DNA from: Nemophila menziesii
Taxonomy: Eukaryota > Streptophyta > Magnoliopsida > Boraginales > Hydrophyllaceae
Direction of reading: 5' to 3'
DNA length: 64,000 bases
NCBI GenBank assembly: GCA_029959085.1
Contig: JARWIR010000035.1
Coordinates: 5,686,501 to 5,750,500, forward strand
Shown here: positions 24,290-36,824 of the stretch, piece after piece
Layout: every line of letters starts with the position of its first letter
Numbering within the stretch: position 1 is the stretch's first letter
Position numbers and translations under genes: made by a program
The notes under the pieces: generated by a model
The model's input: only the letters and a program-made list of their open reading frames with translations
Told to the model about the DNA's origin: nothing
Databases searched by the model: none

Positions 24290-25400
24290 TACTCTTTATA
24301 ATGGTGTTAGCGTGCATCATCGAGAAGTGTCGGGTATGGCAGCCAATTCTCAAGATAACACTGATGAGCTGATACAAGGTCGCCCAAGCTGAAGGTGGTT
24401 TTGTATTGATTGGCAAGATCCGTACAAATCTTATAGTAAACAAATTATCCGTCAAGGAAGAAATAGTATTCTCTTCTCGCGATCTTTTCCAACATTTGAT
24501 TGATGAATCGAAACGGGAAATGATCTATCTTCGTCGCCTTGTTAAATTTTTGGTAGTCCTCGCAATCTTACCACCCAACAATAGTTGTCAATGATATTGA
24601 TTCATTATCATCATTGAGGATAGTAGTTATTCATCCCTTCTCGGGAACACACTTAACCAGACTCACCATTTATTTTTTGATATGGAAAAGATGATTCTTG
24701 CGTCTAACAGCTTGATCACTTCTTTCCTCACAACTTCCTTCAATATTAGAATAAGTCTCATTGGACCTTCATATTATCGTTCAATCTTGTATTTAAGAAC
24801 GATCTTATGTTTGCGAATGGTTGAACTAATACCTTTGATGTCGGCAATATCCACCCAATCGCCAAGCACATGCCATATATGATCTTCTAGATAACTTGTC
24901 AATTTACCCCAAAATTATGTGTAACGTATTATTAGCACTCTAATGTGACAGAAGTGGTTTCTCTTTTAACTCGGGTGAATATCAATGGATGGTTTTTTCA
25001 TTGGTTCAATATCATCTAAACCTCAGACTTGGTCATAATATCTTGTTGTTGGTCTTCCATTTATAGAGTTTAGAGCCGCCACAGCTTTGTCTAGCTCATC
25101 ATGTAACTCAGGCTTGTCAAGATTTAAGGCGGTCTACAAAATATCATTAATTTTTTTTCATAAAGTACTTCTTGTGTGACATGATTGATGACATCCACAT
25201 AGGAACAATTATCCCGTATGTCAAGAAACTTCATTTCCCTAAACACGTTAAAATTTACCTTTTAATCTTGAACGCTCATGATCAATTCACAATCTCTAAC
25301 ATCTATTAAATTGTGACCCGTAGTTAAGAATGGCCGACCCAAGATAATAGGGACATTATTATCTTCCTTACATTCAAGAATGAAGAAATTGTATAGAAAT
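24290..25400 (-). mobile_element. Degenerate Ty3/gypsy pol fragment (protease to reverse transcriptase)
   Basis: Read on the minus strand from 25400 downward. First come protease-region motifs, NVPIILGRPFLTTGHNLIDV then FNVFREMKFLD. After a decayed stretch there are reverse-transcriptase motifs: VVRKEVIKLLDARIIFSIS, KWVSLVKCVPEKG, DCEDYQKFNKATKIDHFPF, INQMLEKIA and FFLDG. Plant Athila/Tat-type elements carry close equivalents (KEVLKLLDAGIIYPIS, DYRKLNKATRKDHFPLPFIDQMLE). Several stops and frameshifts break it. RNase H, integrase and LTRs are not recognisable here, and the catalytic YxDD region is lost. It is a dead insertion between units 1 and 2. Confidence 0.8.
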
Positions 25401-25429
25401 ATAAGTCTCAATTATTTTTAATTTATTGC

Positions 25430-26065
25430 ATACTATATTATGTAGGAATAACACTATATAACTTATATTGTCCAAAAATTGTATTATAGGTTACTATATA
25501 ATGTTTGAATAAATTACACTATTAGTCCCTATATAATTTTAGAGTGAATTGCACTATAGTCCCTATATTGCTCAAAATTTTGTATCAAAGTCTTTTATAT
25601 AATTTTAGATGGAATTTCACTGTCGTTCACTTATATATTTGAGAAAATTGCAACATAGGTCCCTATATTTTTTTAGTGAATTGAACTATAGTCCTTATAT
25701 TTTTGTTAAGCGATTTTCATTATAGTCCTTATATTGTCCAAATTTTTTACTATATGCCCCTATATAATTTTTTATCGGATTGTGCAATAGCTCCCATATA
25801 TTTGAGAAAATTACTCTATAGGTCCATATATATTTGTTGATCTATTTTCATTATAGTACCCATATTGTCCAAAAGTTGCACTATAGTGCCATATATATTT
25901 TTTATCAAATTGCTCTATAGTCCCCTATATATTTGAAAGAATTTCACTATAGGTCCCTATATATGTGTAGATTCCTATATTATCATATAACTTCACCATA
26001 GGTCCCTATATTATCCAATAATTTCACCATATGTCCTTATATTAAATATTTGTTCACTTTATGTC
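25430..26065. repeat. Degenerate 'CACTATAGGTCCCTATAT' repeat array, ~630 bp
   Basis: The phrase 'ttgcactatagtccctatat', alternating with 'tgtccaaaaatt' or 'atttgagaaaatt', recurs more than a dozen times with a spacing of roughly 30-60 bp from 25430 to 26065. Units vary in length and sequence. It adjoins the gypsy relic on one side and array unit 2 on the other. Non-coding. Confidence 0.85.
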
Positions 26066-26384
26066 CTTGAAATATATATAAATGACACTTTAGGAAATTC
26101 TTGGGCTTGCTTAATAAGTTTATTTCCTTTTTTGATTCTTTTATCATTAAAGTTTTGTAATTTTTTTATATTAACTTATCAGATATTAAACATATTACTT
26201 AGAAAATTCTATTCAAAGCCTGTGGTTAATCTCCAGAAGCTCGTAATTTCTACTATCCTCATGAGTATACACACTAGCAAATAATAAGAAATATTCAAGT
26301 ATACATTGATCCTATACAATAATTACGTTGTTTTATATATGTAGAACAAATTGCTAATAATCAATCTCCAATTCTTTTTTAAAT

Positions 26385-26800
26385 TCTGTATCCGACAATT
26401 ATAGTTGACCGATGAACCATGTTATTCCTTAATTGTTGTTTCCATGAAAAGCTTGTTCTAGTAGTATACTAGAAGCATACTAGAAGCTAAGATTAGGGTA
26501 AACTGAGTCACTAACTTGAGTCATACCATTGTCTTCTCTAGTAAACCTTGTAGCTCCACTACTTACCACACAAAATTCTGCATCATAAGAATCTACTTCT
26601 GCCGCCACCTCATCAGCAGATAGTCACACGCCTTGTAGTAGATCGCAAATTTCAACATTCAGATCAAATCCAAATCAAAATCCAAAGTTGGCCCTGATCA
26701 AATTCGGATCTTCCTTCACTTCAACAACAATTTTTCCAGCTCAAATCCTTCCTCATCATTTACATTCACTTTTCTTAAAGCCTCATCTAAGGAAGGAAGA
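26385..26800 (-). pseudogene. Unit coding relic, copy 2
   Basis: The minus-strand segment homologous to 36825-37215. The acidic start (DEALRKVNVNDEEGFE) follows a plausible splice acceptor ttccttccttag at 26786-26797. A deletion removes part of the middle relative to units 3 and 4. Product unknown. Confidence 0.5.
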
Positions 26801-26848
26801 AATAACATTGTGTCCTAAATTAGGAATCCAATCTTAACAATTTTATAT

Positions 26849-27022
26849 GGGTAAGACTTCTATCCTATATTGGATGGTCTAATATTTTAATTACAATAAT
26901 TAATTATAATAACAAAATACATGTCATTAAAGCAAGTAGGTAGTTAGTATATTTAGTTTTTATGTTTTTATAACATGGGTATATGTCATAATATGATCCT
27001 ATATTGGATGGAGGAATTTTCC
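26849..27022. mobile_element. MITE family M1 in unit 2, 174 bp
   Basis: Ends: gggtaagacttct at left and ggaggaattttcc at right, with 'cctatattggatggtc' inside the left and 'cctatattggatgg' inside the right. Flanks attttatat (26840-26848) and atttgatat (27023-27031) form a 9-bp duplication with one change. The same insertion site is used in units 3 and 5. Confidence 0.75.
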
Positions 27023-29524
27023 ATTTGATATTCATGTTAGTATGTTTTTAATCTATTAAAAAATTTACTAATCAAGCCAATTTTAAAAACAAAAAATATC
27101 AGTGCAAAAGAATATATATATAATGAAAGAAAATAATTTATTTTTAAGGTTTGAAATTTATTAATCTAATATGTAATTACCAAGTACAAATAAGAAACAA
27201 TGAAATAAAAAAGTACTAAGCTAAATTTGTTTACTATACCTTTGAAATGACATGATCAATAGTCCAAGATGCAAAGTATCTGAGAATATAGATCGATCTT
27301 TTACAAAGCATTTAGTAAAACACCATAGGGAGATGTGAACAAATAGATGTGAGTGAAAGAGTGGAGAGATAGATTCACAAAGAGTGAGACAAATGCTGCA
27401 AGATTAAAGTAGTAATACAGTCTACTAAAGAGGATGATCAATTGTAAATCACGTAAGTAAATTGGAGGCCATATTTAATGTTTAGGGTTTCAAATGGATT
27501 TTTAAGACTCATAACCCAACAAACTTTTTTTTATATACAGGTCCATAATACGCTTGCAAGACACCTTACTGGGCCTACAACACATAAGCCCACACAAGTG
27601 TTATTAAACATATTACAGATAACAACGTAACTGGCAAACATCGAGATGTGAATGAATATTTACTACAAAACAATTAAAAAATTAGAATTGCAAGACCAAA
27701 CTGCTCACGACAAATTATGGAACCCACAAAATCACACGTCATCCTTTCTCATATACGATTATTCTCAATGCATCACTTCTAATACAGTAAAAAGCTTCCA
27801 ACTGTCATAAAATGACCATTGTAGGTTTTGTATAAAAAGATAATAAGCAACACGATAATTCTGAAAAATTGTAAAAATGATAAGATTAGGTTAATAATTA
27901 AATGAAATTTTTTGAGTTAAATGATAAAAATTAACTTTTTACCTTAATTTGGGTTCTTTTCCAAGTCAGGTTGATGATGGTGGAGAATGGTCCCGATGGC
28001 GGTTTTCTTATTTAGGAGAGAGGCTTGGTGGGAAGGTGAGTGTGAAGAATTCTTTTTTTCCTTGTTTCTTTTAATGGGAGCGTGAAGAGATGAGTTTTAG
28101 GTTTTATGTTTCAATGTTTTTTAACCATTGTTTTATTTTGTAAGATTATATTGGGCATAAGATTCGTTGTGGGTAGGGAACTAAGCAGTTCTTTTTAAAT
28201 ATCAAAAGCATATAATAAAATAAAAGTGACACTTGGATTACAAAGGGATTAGCACAACAAATGATAATGTGATTTATGTTGATTATTAAAAACCAACATA
28301 GTTTTATCAAATAAATATTTGTGAAATAAATAACAATAATTATAATACTTAATTTGAGTTGATAATAATATATATTTCCATTTAGTAACTTCTCGATGCT
28401 ATCTTTAATTTTATTCTATAAGCTTTGATTTTCATTTATAATAAATAATGAATGTTAAGAATCGATCGAGTGCAAGGTCAAATAAAACTTGGCAAATGAT
28501 TGTCAAGAAGAATGTTATTATTAGGGAATGTAATAAATTTATTTTTTAACTTTGTATATAATTTCAAAGAATTTTTAAAAAAATAATGATTTCTTAAAAT
28601 TTCAGATACAAGCATTACTTCTTGATGTCGAATTTTTTTATTGAGATCTCAACTCTTCTTTCATTTTTTATTACCTAGGTAGCTAAGAACATACATGTTT
28701 TTTCAAACAACTACATGGTTAGAGAAAATAATAGATGGTCATCGAGTGTAGAACAACCGACTAATAGAAATACACAAAAAATAAAAAATTCGATGCTTCT
28801 TGTGAATGATGCTCGAACTAGATCTAACTTCTTCCAAGCCTAGCAACCTGAAATCAAATGAAGGTCAGGAAAACAAGGATTTGGGAACGAGAAGAGCATA
28901 TATAGACTGGGTCTAATTCTAATTTTCACAATGTAAGGATATAAGTGATGCATCATTAATTGAGTGTCATGGGTATTTATTGATAAGAAACGATAATATA
29001 CCTAGTTAGGCTTTTGTCGTATCCCAAAAAGTGATGCTCGGGAGATTGGTTCCTCGATTGTCCTAAAAAATACGTGAGAATCACCGGGATATGTTTAACG
29101 ATCTCTGTACTCGACAATTAAGGAAAAGTGGAACTGGTGTCTAGTCGGGCATAAGGTAATTTACGCACTCGAGAGAGTATCTCCCCGCAAGTCTATGAGT
29201 CTCTCTGAGTAATAAAACGTAAGTTTCCGTTGTCAACAAGGAATGTAAAGCCAATGGATTGATTTAAGTTTATACCTTAGATGGTTATTGAGCTATACAA
29301 ATAATTAAATTATATAATTTTGCTGTCAAAGTTTAATACAATCATGAGTGAAATAAAATAAATAACAATATAATAATTGCGAAAAGTTAGCCTAAGAAAC
29401 TTGTAATATCCACTAGATAATACATATGAATTTTATGAACATTCCACATAAGTTAACCTATTATGTTGTATATATGTAGAACAAATAGTTAATAATAAAT
29501 CTCCAATTCTTTTTTAATTTCTAT

Positions 29525-29950
29525 ATCCGACAATTTATCGTTGACTAATGAACTATGTTATTCCTTGATTGTTGTTTCCATTAACAGCTTGTTCTAGTAG
29601 TATACTGGCAGCTAGTCACTAACTTGAGTCTTACCCTTGTCTTCTCTAGTAAACCTTATAGCCCCACTATTAACCACACGAACTTCATCATAAGAATATA
29701 CTTTTACCACCTCGTCACTACTATTATCAGATGATACAATGATAACTTCTACTTTAGCTTCAGCAGATACACACACACTTTGTAGTAGATCCCAATGTCT
29801 ACATTCATATCAAATCCAAATCCAAAATTGACCCTGATAAAATTCGGATCTTCTTTCACTTCAACAACAATTTTCCCGGGCTCAAATCCTTCCTCATCAT
29901 TTATATTTATATTTCCTAAAGCCTTAAGGAGGGAATATAGAGCCGTGATC
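29525..29950 (-). pseudogene. Unit coding relic, copy 3 (longest acidic open stretch)
   Basis: Contains the open stretch 29952-29749, whose translated core NDEEGFEPGKIVVEVKEDPN is shared with the other units, then FGFGFDMNVD. The downstream part (VVNSG, TQVS type segments) follows in other frames after indels. Not recognised. See 36825-37215 for the shared description. Confidence 0.5.
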
Positions 29951-30213
29951 ACCTAAAGAAAATAACAATCATAAGAAAATAACGAATATTCCCTTTTAAG
30001 TTAAAAGATATTGAATTAATAAATAATAAAATTAGAAATTTTGGGATTTTGTTTGTTTTATTTGGTTAACTTAGCTTATTAATAAAGATTATTACATGTT
30101 TTCTAATTAGTCCCCAAACAAGAGAAATATGCCTATTAGATATGAAACATTACTATGTTCTGAAAAAGAACATTGTGTCCTGAATGAGGAACCCAATATT
30201 AACTATTTGTTAT

Positions 30214-30402
30214 GGGTAAAACTTCCCTCCTATAATGGATGGTCTAATATTTTAATTACAATAATTAATTAAAATAACAAACAACATGTCATTAGATAAA
30301 GTAGGTTGTTAGTATACTTAGATTTTTTATTTTTAAAACATGAGGTATATGTCATAATATTATTGGTATTGGACCATCCTATATTGGATAGAAAAACTTT
30401 CC
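30214..30402. mobile_element. MITE family M1 in unit 3, 189 bp
   Basis: Same ends as the unit 2 copy (gggtaaaacttccctcc and gaaaaactttcc). Flanks are atttgttat (30205-30213) and attcgatat (30403-30411), the decayed 9-bp duplication. It is orthologous to the unit 2 and unit 5 insertions, so it predates their duplication. Confidence 0.75.
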
Positions 30403-32634
30403 ATTCGATATTCATGTTTCTATTTTTTATCTATTGAAAATCACTAATCAAGTCAATTTTAATGGTGTATTTTTTCAACAAATGTAATGAAGTTCATTAA
30501 AAGACTTGACTTATACACATGATAAATCTTTAATTGTTTCCACAAAACATATTCAAAATTCAACATATATACTAGCTTTTACATAACAACAAGAAAAATT
30601 AAAAAAGAAAGAAAGACTCAGCTAATCTTATATATTATAAACAATTATCAACTCAGCAAATGTTTTTGAATTTTACCATTATGGAACCCACAAAACTCAC
30701 ACGTCATCCTCTCTCATATACACTATTCTCAACGCATCGTTTCTCATAGTGTCAAAAGCTTCCAACTGTCATAAAATGACCATTGTCGGATTTGTATAAA
30801 AAGATAATAAACAACACCATAATTCTAAAAAATTATAAAAACTATAAGATTAGGTTAATAATTAAATGAACTTTTTTGAGTTTAATGATACATATTAATT
30901 TTTTTCCTTATTTGTGTTATTTGCCAAGTCGGGTTGATGATTGTAGTGAATGGTCCCAGGTGGTGACAATTTTTTACTTTAGGAGTGTGAAGAATTTTTT
31001 TTCTTGTTTTCTTTGAATGTGAGTGTGAAGAGATGAATTTTAGGTTTTATGTTTCAATGTTTTTTAACCTTTTTTTTTTCTTTTCATTTTTTGCTCAGTT
31101 GTATAATTTTTTTTCCTGAACTTTATTATTTTATTTGTTTCCGGTTGTATACAATTATTTTATTAAACTTTATTATTTTATTTTGTAAGATTATAGTAGG
31201 GATATGTAGGGACCTAATCAATTTTGTAAATATCAAAAGCATATTATAAAAATAAAAGTGACATTTGGATTACAATTTAAAGTGATTAGCACAACAAATG
31301 ATAATGTGATTTATGTTGATTATTAAATAACCAAAATAGTTTGTTTAAAAAAATATTTGTGATAATAAATAATTAGTAGAAAAAAATTAAAATTATTATT
31401 ATTATATTTGATTTGAGTGAATTATAATATATATATATATATATATCTATTACTAACTTGTCTATGCTATCTTTTATTTTATTTTATAAGATTTGATTTT
31501 TTATAATATATAATGGATATTAGATAATAAAAAATTATTCATTGAGTGCAAGGTCAAATTTTTTTTTGTAAATGCATGTCGAGAAGAATTTTTGTATTGG
31601 GAAATGTAATAAATTTATTTTTCAACTTTGTATATAATTTTGAAGAATTTTTCTGAAATAATGATTTCTTAAAATTTTAAATACATGCATAACTTTTTGA
31701 TTTTCGAATTTTTTTTCATTGAGATCTCACCTAAATTTCATTTTTTATTACCTAGGTAGCTAAGAACATACATGGTTTTCAAACAACTACATGGTCGGAG
31801 AAAATAATAGAATAGTGATAGAGTGTAATACAACCGACTAATAGAAATACACAGGAAAGTGAAACTTCGATGCTTCTTGTGAATGATGCTCGAACTAGAT
31901 TTAATTATGCCAAGCCTAGAACCTTGAAATCAAATGAAGGTCAAGAAAGCAAGAGTTGGGACTGAAAAGAATATATATGGACTGGGTCTAATTCTAATTT
32001 GAACAATTTAAGAATATAAGTGATACATCATTAAGAGACTTCATGGGTATTTATTGATAAGAAAAGATAATAGACATGTCTAGGCTTTTGTCGTAAGTGA
32101 TGCTCGAGAGACTGGTTCCGCAATTGTACTAAAATAATACACGAGAATCACCTGGATTTGTTTGAAGAATCCTATAGACACGACAATTAAGGAAAAAGTG
32201 GAACTGGTGTCCCCTCGGGCATGTGGAAATTTACGAACTCGAGAGTGTATCTCCTCAAAAGTCTATGAGTCTCCGAGTAATGAACAATAAGTTTCTTGTT
32301 CTCAAAAAGAAATGTATAGCAAATATCTTGATTTAAGTTTAGAGTTTTGATGTTCATTGAGCTAAACAAAATTAAACTACATAATCTTTGTGTCAAAGTA
32401 TAATAAAAATAGAAATATATGTTTAACAATTATAAATTTATGGGTTTAACACAATAACGAGTGAAATAAGATGAATATCAATATAATAATTGTGAGAAGT
32501 TAGCCTAAGAAACTTGTAATATTTATGAGATAATACATCTGAATTTTATGAACCTTCCACCTAAGCTAACGTATTTGTTTTATATATGTAGAACAAATAG
32601 TTAATAATCAATCTCCAATTCTTTTTTAATTTCT

Positions 32635-33010
32635 ATCCCACAATTATCGTTGACCGATGAACCATGTTATTCCTCGATTTCTGTTTCCTTGAATAGCTTG
32701 TTCTAGTAGTATACTGGCAGCTAAGAGAGGGTAAAGTGAGTCACTAACTTGAGTCTTACCCTTGTCTTCTCTAGTAAACCTTGTATCCCCACTATTAACC
32801 ACACGAACAACACTACTATTATCAGATGATACAATGATAACTTCTACTTTAGCCTCAACAGATACACATGCACCTAGCAGTAGATCCAAATCCAAATTTG
32901 TCCTTGATCAAATCAGGATCTTCCTTCACTTCAACAACAATTTTCCTGGGCTCAAATCCTTCCTCATCATTTACATTCATTTTTCCTAAAGCCTCATCTA
33001 AGGAAGGATG
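32635..33010 (-). pseudogene. Unit coding relic, copy 4
   Basis: The open stretch 32895-32644 reads LLLGACVSVEAKVEVIIVSS then DNSSVVRVVNSGDTRFTRED then KGKTQVSDSLYP on the minus strand, the clearest view of the second half of the relic. The upstream half (EEGFEPRKIVVEVKEDP) lies at about 32890-33000 in a shifted frame. Product not recognised. Confidence 0.5.
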
Positions 33011-33247
33011 AAAGAACCGTGATCAACTAAAAATAGTAATAAACATAAGATAACTATTTAACTATTTCCATAAAACATATTCAAAATTCAACATATATAC
33101 TAGATTTAACATAACAAAAAGAAAGATAATTAAATAAGAAGGGAAGACTCGGAAAAACATCGATCTTATATATAATAAACAATTATCAACTCAGTTGTAG
33201 CAAAATCTTTTAAATTTCACCATTACAAGGAACCTTTAAATGAAAGA

Positions 33248-33299
<52 letters not shown>

Positions 33300-34707
33300 C
33301 ATTAAATATATCTACTTAATTTTAATATTTACATAAGGAAATGTAGAGTACTCTTTTTATTTTGTATTTATGATTCATTTATTTTAATGTAGACCTTATC
33401 CATTGAATAAAAAGATAAAGTAATTAAGAGAAATATAAACCACATAAAAATATATTATAAACAAATCTTTTATGGATCAAAAAAATAAACTACCTAACAA
33501 TTTTATATTCCAATCCACAAAATATCACTACAAACATCATATAAACAATGAAAGAACATAATTCAATTTTAAGGTTTGAATAATTAAAAATATAATAAGT
33601 AATTACCAAGTACAAATAAGAAACAATGAAATAAAAAGATATTAAGCTAAATTTGCTTACTATACCTTATTTGAAATGACATGATCAACAATCCAAGATG
33701 CAAAGTATCTGAGAATACAATCTTTTATAAAGCATTTAGAAAAAGAAAATATACAAGAGATCCGAACAAATATATGAGAGTGAAAGAGAGGAGAGATAGA
33801 TTCACAAAGATGGAGAGATCCGAAAATGCTGCAAGATTAAAGTGGTAATACATTCTAAGAAAGAGTATCCAGGGTTTCAAATGGATAGATCAATTGTGAA
33901 TTTTGTAAATAAATTGGAGGCGATATTTAAAGTTTAGGGTTTCAAATGGATTTCTAAGACCCATAACCCAACAAACATTATTTAAATGTACGCTTGCAAC
34001 ACACCATACTGGGCCTACAACATAGAAGCCCACAAAGTCTTATTAAACATATTACCGCTAACAACATAATTGGAAAACACTGAGATGTGTAAATGACTAT
34101 TTACTACAAAACAATTAAAAACTTGCAATTGCAAGAACAAATTGCTCATGACAAATTATGGAACCCCCAAAAATCAAACGTCATCTTCTCTTATATACTA
34201 TTATTCTCATCACTTCTCATACGGTAAAAAGATTCCAACTGTCATAAAATGACCATTATAGGTTTTGTATAAAAAGATAATAAGCAACACGATAATTCTG
34301 AAAAATTAAACGATAAAAATTAATCTTTTACCTTAATATGGGTTTTTCGCCAAGCAGGGTTGATGATGGTGGAAAATGCTCCTGGCGGCGGTTTTCTTAT
34401 TTAGGAGAGCGACTTGGTGGGAAGGTGAGTCGGAAGAATTCTTTTTTTCTTTGTTTCGTTGGACGGGAGTGTGAAGAGACGGGTTTAGGTTTTATGTTTC
34501 ATTTTTTTAACATTGTTTTTTCCTTTCATTTTTTGTTATAAATGTTTTCAGCTTTTCGGTTAGATATTTTATTTTATTTTAAACTTTATTATTTTGTTTG
34601 TTTTCGGCTGTATACCATATTTTATCTTAAACTTTATTATTTTATTTCGTAAGATTATATTTCGCATATGATTCGTTGTGGGAAGAGAACTAAGAAGTTC
34701 TTTTTAA

Positions 34708-34886
34708 GGAAAATTCTTCCATCCTATATTGGATGAACCTACACCAATCATATTTATACACATACCCCATGTTTTAAACTTACTAAAGTAACTACCTAAT
34801 TAATCTAATGACATGTGTTTTGTTAAAATAATCAATAGATGTGATATGAATATTGGACCATCCAATATTGAATTGAAGTCTTACCC
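34708..34886. mobile_element. MITE family M1, independent insertion in unit 4, 179 bp
   Basis: Inverted orientation relative to the other copies: ggaaaattcttcc at left, gaagtcttaccc at right. It is flanked by a perfect 9-bp direct repeat tctttttaa (34699-34707 and 34887-34895). Unit 2 has the uninterrupted site ('gttctttttaaatatc', about 28190). The perfect duplication marks it as the youngest M1 copy here and confirms 9-bp, Mutator-type target duplication for the family. Confidence 0.9.
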
Positions 34887-34921
34887 TCTTTTTAAATATC
34901 AAAATCATATAATAAAATAAA

Positions 34922-35892
34922 GATTAAAGACCTCCCGGGCCCTCTAACTATGGAAAAAGTGCATCATCCGCCCCTGATCTTTGTTTTTACCCTTTCGCTC
35001 CCTTGATCTAACTAGTTTTTGTCGCCGTTAGTCCTTTTTCTATTTTTCTGTCAATTGACCGTTAGTCAACGCTACATGGCGCCATGTCAGCGCCACATCA
35101 CCGCCACGTCACCTCAGCTTCATCTCTAACTTAAAAAAAACCTTAGAAGGTTTGAATGCTTCAAACCTTCAACAATGGAGGAAATCTGGAGCTTTTCTAC
35201 ACTAAATCTATGCTTTCTTGTTGATTAAATCATGATTCTTGATCATTTCAGGTCTTCTTCCACAAACAGAAGTAAAACCCCATAACGGAACATAACCAAT
35301 TTCAAACACACTTTTACTCAATTGTTTCTCAATTGTTACTTCTAAATCATTAATTTACATAACAGTTGATTCTCCAAGATCATGTGTTTTAGCTATAAGC
35401 TCAATCGAAGAACCTATTTCAAAAACTGCTTCGAAATTTACCAAATCATCATCGTAAATAATACTTGAATCACTCATTACTGATACAAAATCTTCTTCAC
35501 TTTCACGAACTGTTACATCATTTATGACAAAAATCTTGTACTTTTTCCATTGAAGATCGAGACAAGATATCTCACACATGCTATAAGCTATAAAAATCGC
35601 TTATAGAATGTGAATAATGATCTAACAACCTCGAAAGAGCTTCTCAAAATCATTAACCTCTAAAAATCCCACGATGATCAACCCGCATCAGCCACATCTC
35701 TAGTCTCAGCATTACATACCGAGCTTGAAAAGGTTTGTCTTTTAGTCAACCAACTCATCCAAGAACAACGCTCATATCAAAACGATTCATGGAAACGGGC
35801 AATCGAGGCTATTGAGGTGGAACAAAAATTACGTCAAAGATCCGAGTCTTTGAACAAGAAACTCGCGAAAGAGATGGCTGAAACGAAAGCTT
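34922..35892. mobile_element. Pack-MULE-like element, truncated copy in unit 4
   Basis: The left inverted end (from 'gattaaagacctcccgggcc') and the same 9-bp left flank taaaataaa (34913-34921) occur as in unit 5. Content matches the unit 5 element to 'gaaacgaaagctt', then jumps straight to 'gatataagcattacttcttg' of the unit flank. The jump removes the right half of the element plus about 400 bp of neighbouring unit sequence. Only a few bases could be shared at the junction. Confidence 0.88.
35208..35579 (-). pseudogene. Captured clade-A PP2C fragment, unit 4 copy
   Basis: Counterpart of 39659-40027. From 35579 the frame reads through the acidic linker (VMSDSSIIYDDDLVNFEAVF, then IGSSIELIAKTHD) but stops at 35355-35357, where the unit 5 copy has an open codon. 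Past the stop the same frame continues to the phosphatase motif VPLWGFTSVCGRRPEM. The reading frame is thus broken here but not in unit 5. Confidence 0.75.
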
Positions 35893-35900
35893 TGATATAA
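35607..35900 (+). pseudogene. Captured coiled-coil gene fragment, unit 4 copy (3' truncated)
   Basis: Reads NVNNDLTTSKELLKIIN, then after a stop and shift TSLVSALHTELEKV, LVNQLIQEQRS, EVEQKLRQRSESLNKKLAKE, and ends artificially at the deletion junction (stop at 35898-35900). The LTTSKELLK segment is closer to the gene family than in unit 5. Confidence 0.7.
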
Positions 35901-36824
35901 GCATTACTTCTTGATATCCAAATTTGTTTTATTGAGATCTCAACTCTTCTTTCATTTCTTATTACCTAGATAGCTAAGAACATACATGTTTTTTCAAAAA
36001 ACTACATGGTCAGAGAAAATAATAGATTGTTCATAGTGTAGAACAACCGATTAATAGAAATACAAAAAAAAATGAAACTTCGATGCTTCTTGTGAATGAT
36101 GCTCGAAGTAGATCTAACTTCTTCCAAGCCTAGCAACCTGGAATCAAATTAAGGTCAGGAAAACAAGCGTTTAGGACCGAGAATATAAGTGATGCATCAT
36201 TAACTGATTGTCAGGGTTATTTATTGATAAGAAAAGATAACATACATGGCTAGGCTTTTGTCGTATCCCAAAAAGTGATGCTCGGGAGACTGGTTCCTCG
36301 ATTGTCCTAAAAAATACTTGAGAATCACCGGGATATGTTTAACGAATCCTCTAGACTCGGCAATTAAGGAAAAAGTGGAACTGGTGTGCCCTCGGGCATA
36401 AGGTAATTTACGCACCCGAGAGAGTATCTCCCCGCAAGTCTATGAGTCTCTCTGAGAAATAAAGAATAAGTTTCCGTTCTCAACAAGGAATGTATAGCCA
36501 ATGAATTGATTTAAGTTTATACTTTAGATGTTTATTGAGCTATACAAATAATTAAATTATATAATTTTTGTGTCGAAGTTTAATTAAAATAGAAATACAT
36601 GTTTAACAATTATCAATTTGTTATTTTAATACAATCATGAGTGAAATAAGATAAATAATAATATAATAATTGCAAGAAGTTAGCCTAATAAACTTGTAAT
36701 ATCCACTAGATAATACATAATAATTTTATGAACATCCACATAAGTTAACCTATTATGTTTTATATATGTAGACCAAATATTTAATAATAGATCTCCGATT
36801 CTTTTTAAATTTCTATATCCGACA

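Larger units (their letters stand above)
26095..29460. repeat. Array unit 2
   Basis: Starts with 'ttcttgggcttgcttaataa', matching unit 1 near 19195-19220, and ends with 'cattccacataagttaacct' (29440). It contains the coding relic, a MITE, 'ccaagatgcaaag' (27270), 'gggcctacaacac' (27573), 'ttgatgatggtggagaatgg' (27970) and the 'gatgcttcttgtgaatgat' block (28793). It shows the empty Pack-MULE site 'ataataaaataaaagtgac' near 28214-28232. Units 2-5 follow one another head to tail. Confidence 0.85.
29461..32580. repeat. Array unit 3
   Basis: Begins 'ttatgttgtatatatgtag' and ends before the next 'atatatgtagaacaaatag' (32585). It carries the relic, the M1 MITE and all later landmarks, but lacks the 'accaagtacaaataagaaac ... 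ccaagatgcaaag' block found in units 2, 4 and 5. It shows the empty Pack-MULE site near 31240-31265 and has an (AT)n run at 31427-31446. Confidence 0.85.
32581..36765. repeat. Array unit 4 (with truncated Pack-MULE)
   Basis: Starts 'tttatatatgtagaacaaat' and ends 'ttttatatatgtagaccaaa'. It carries the relic, a (CT)n(AT)n tract at 33248-33296, the 'ccaagatgcaaag' block (33693), an independent M1 MITE (34708-34886) and a Pack-MULE fragment (34922-35892). It lacks the M1 insertion at the usual unit position because that part (around 33045) is deleted. Confidence 0.85.

Noticed and set aside
31049..31249. Phe/Ile-rich plus frame in unit 3
   Set aside because: Arises from T-rich sequence; the equivalent region in other units does not preserve it.
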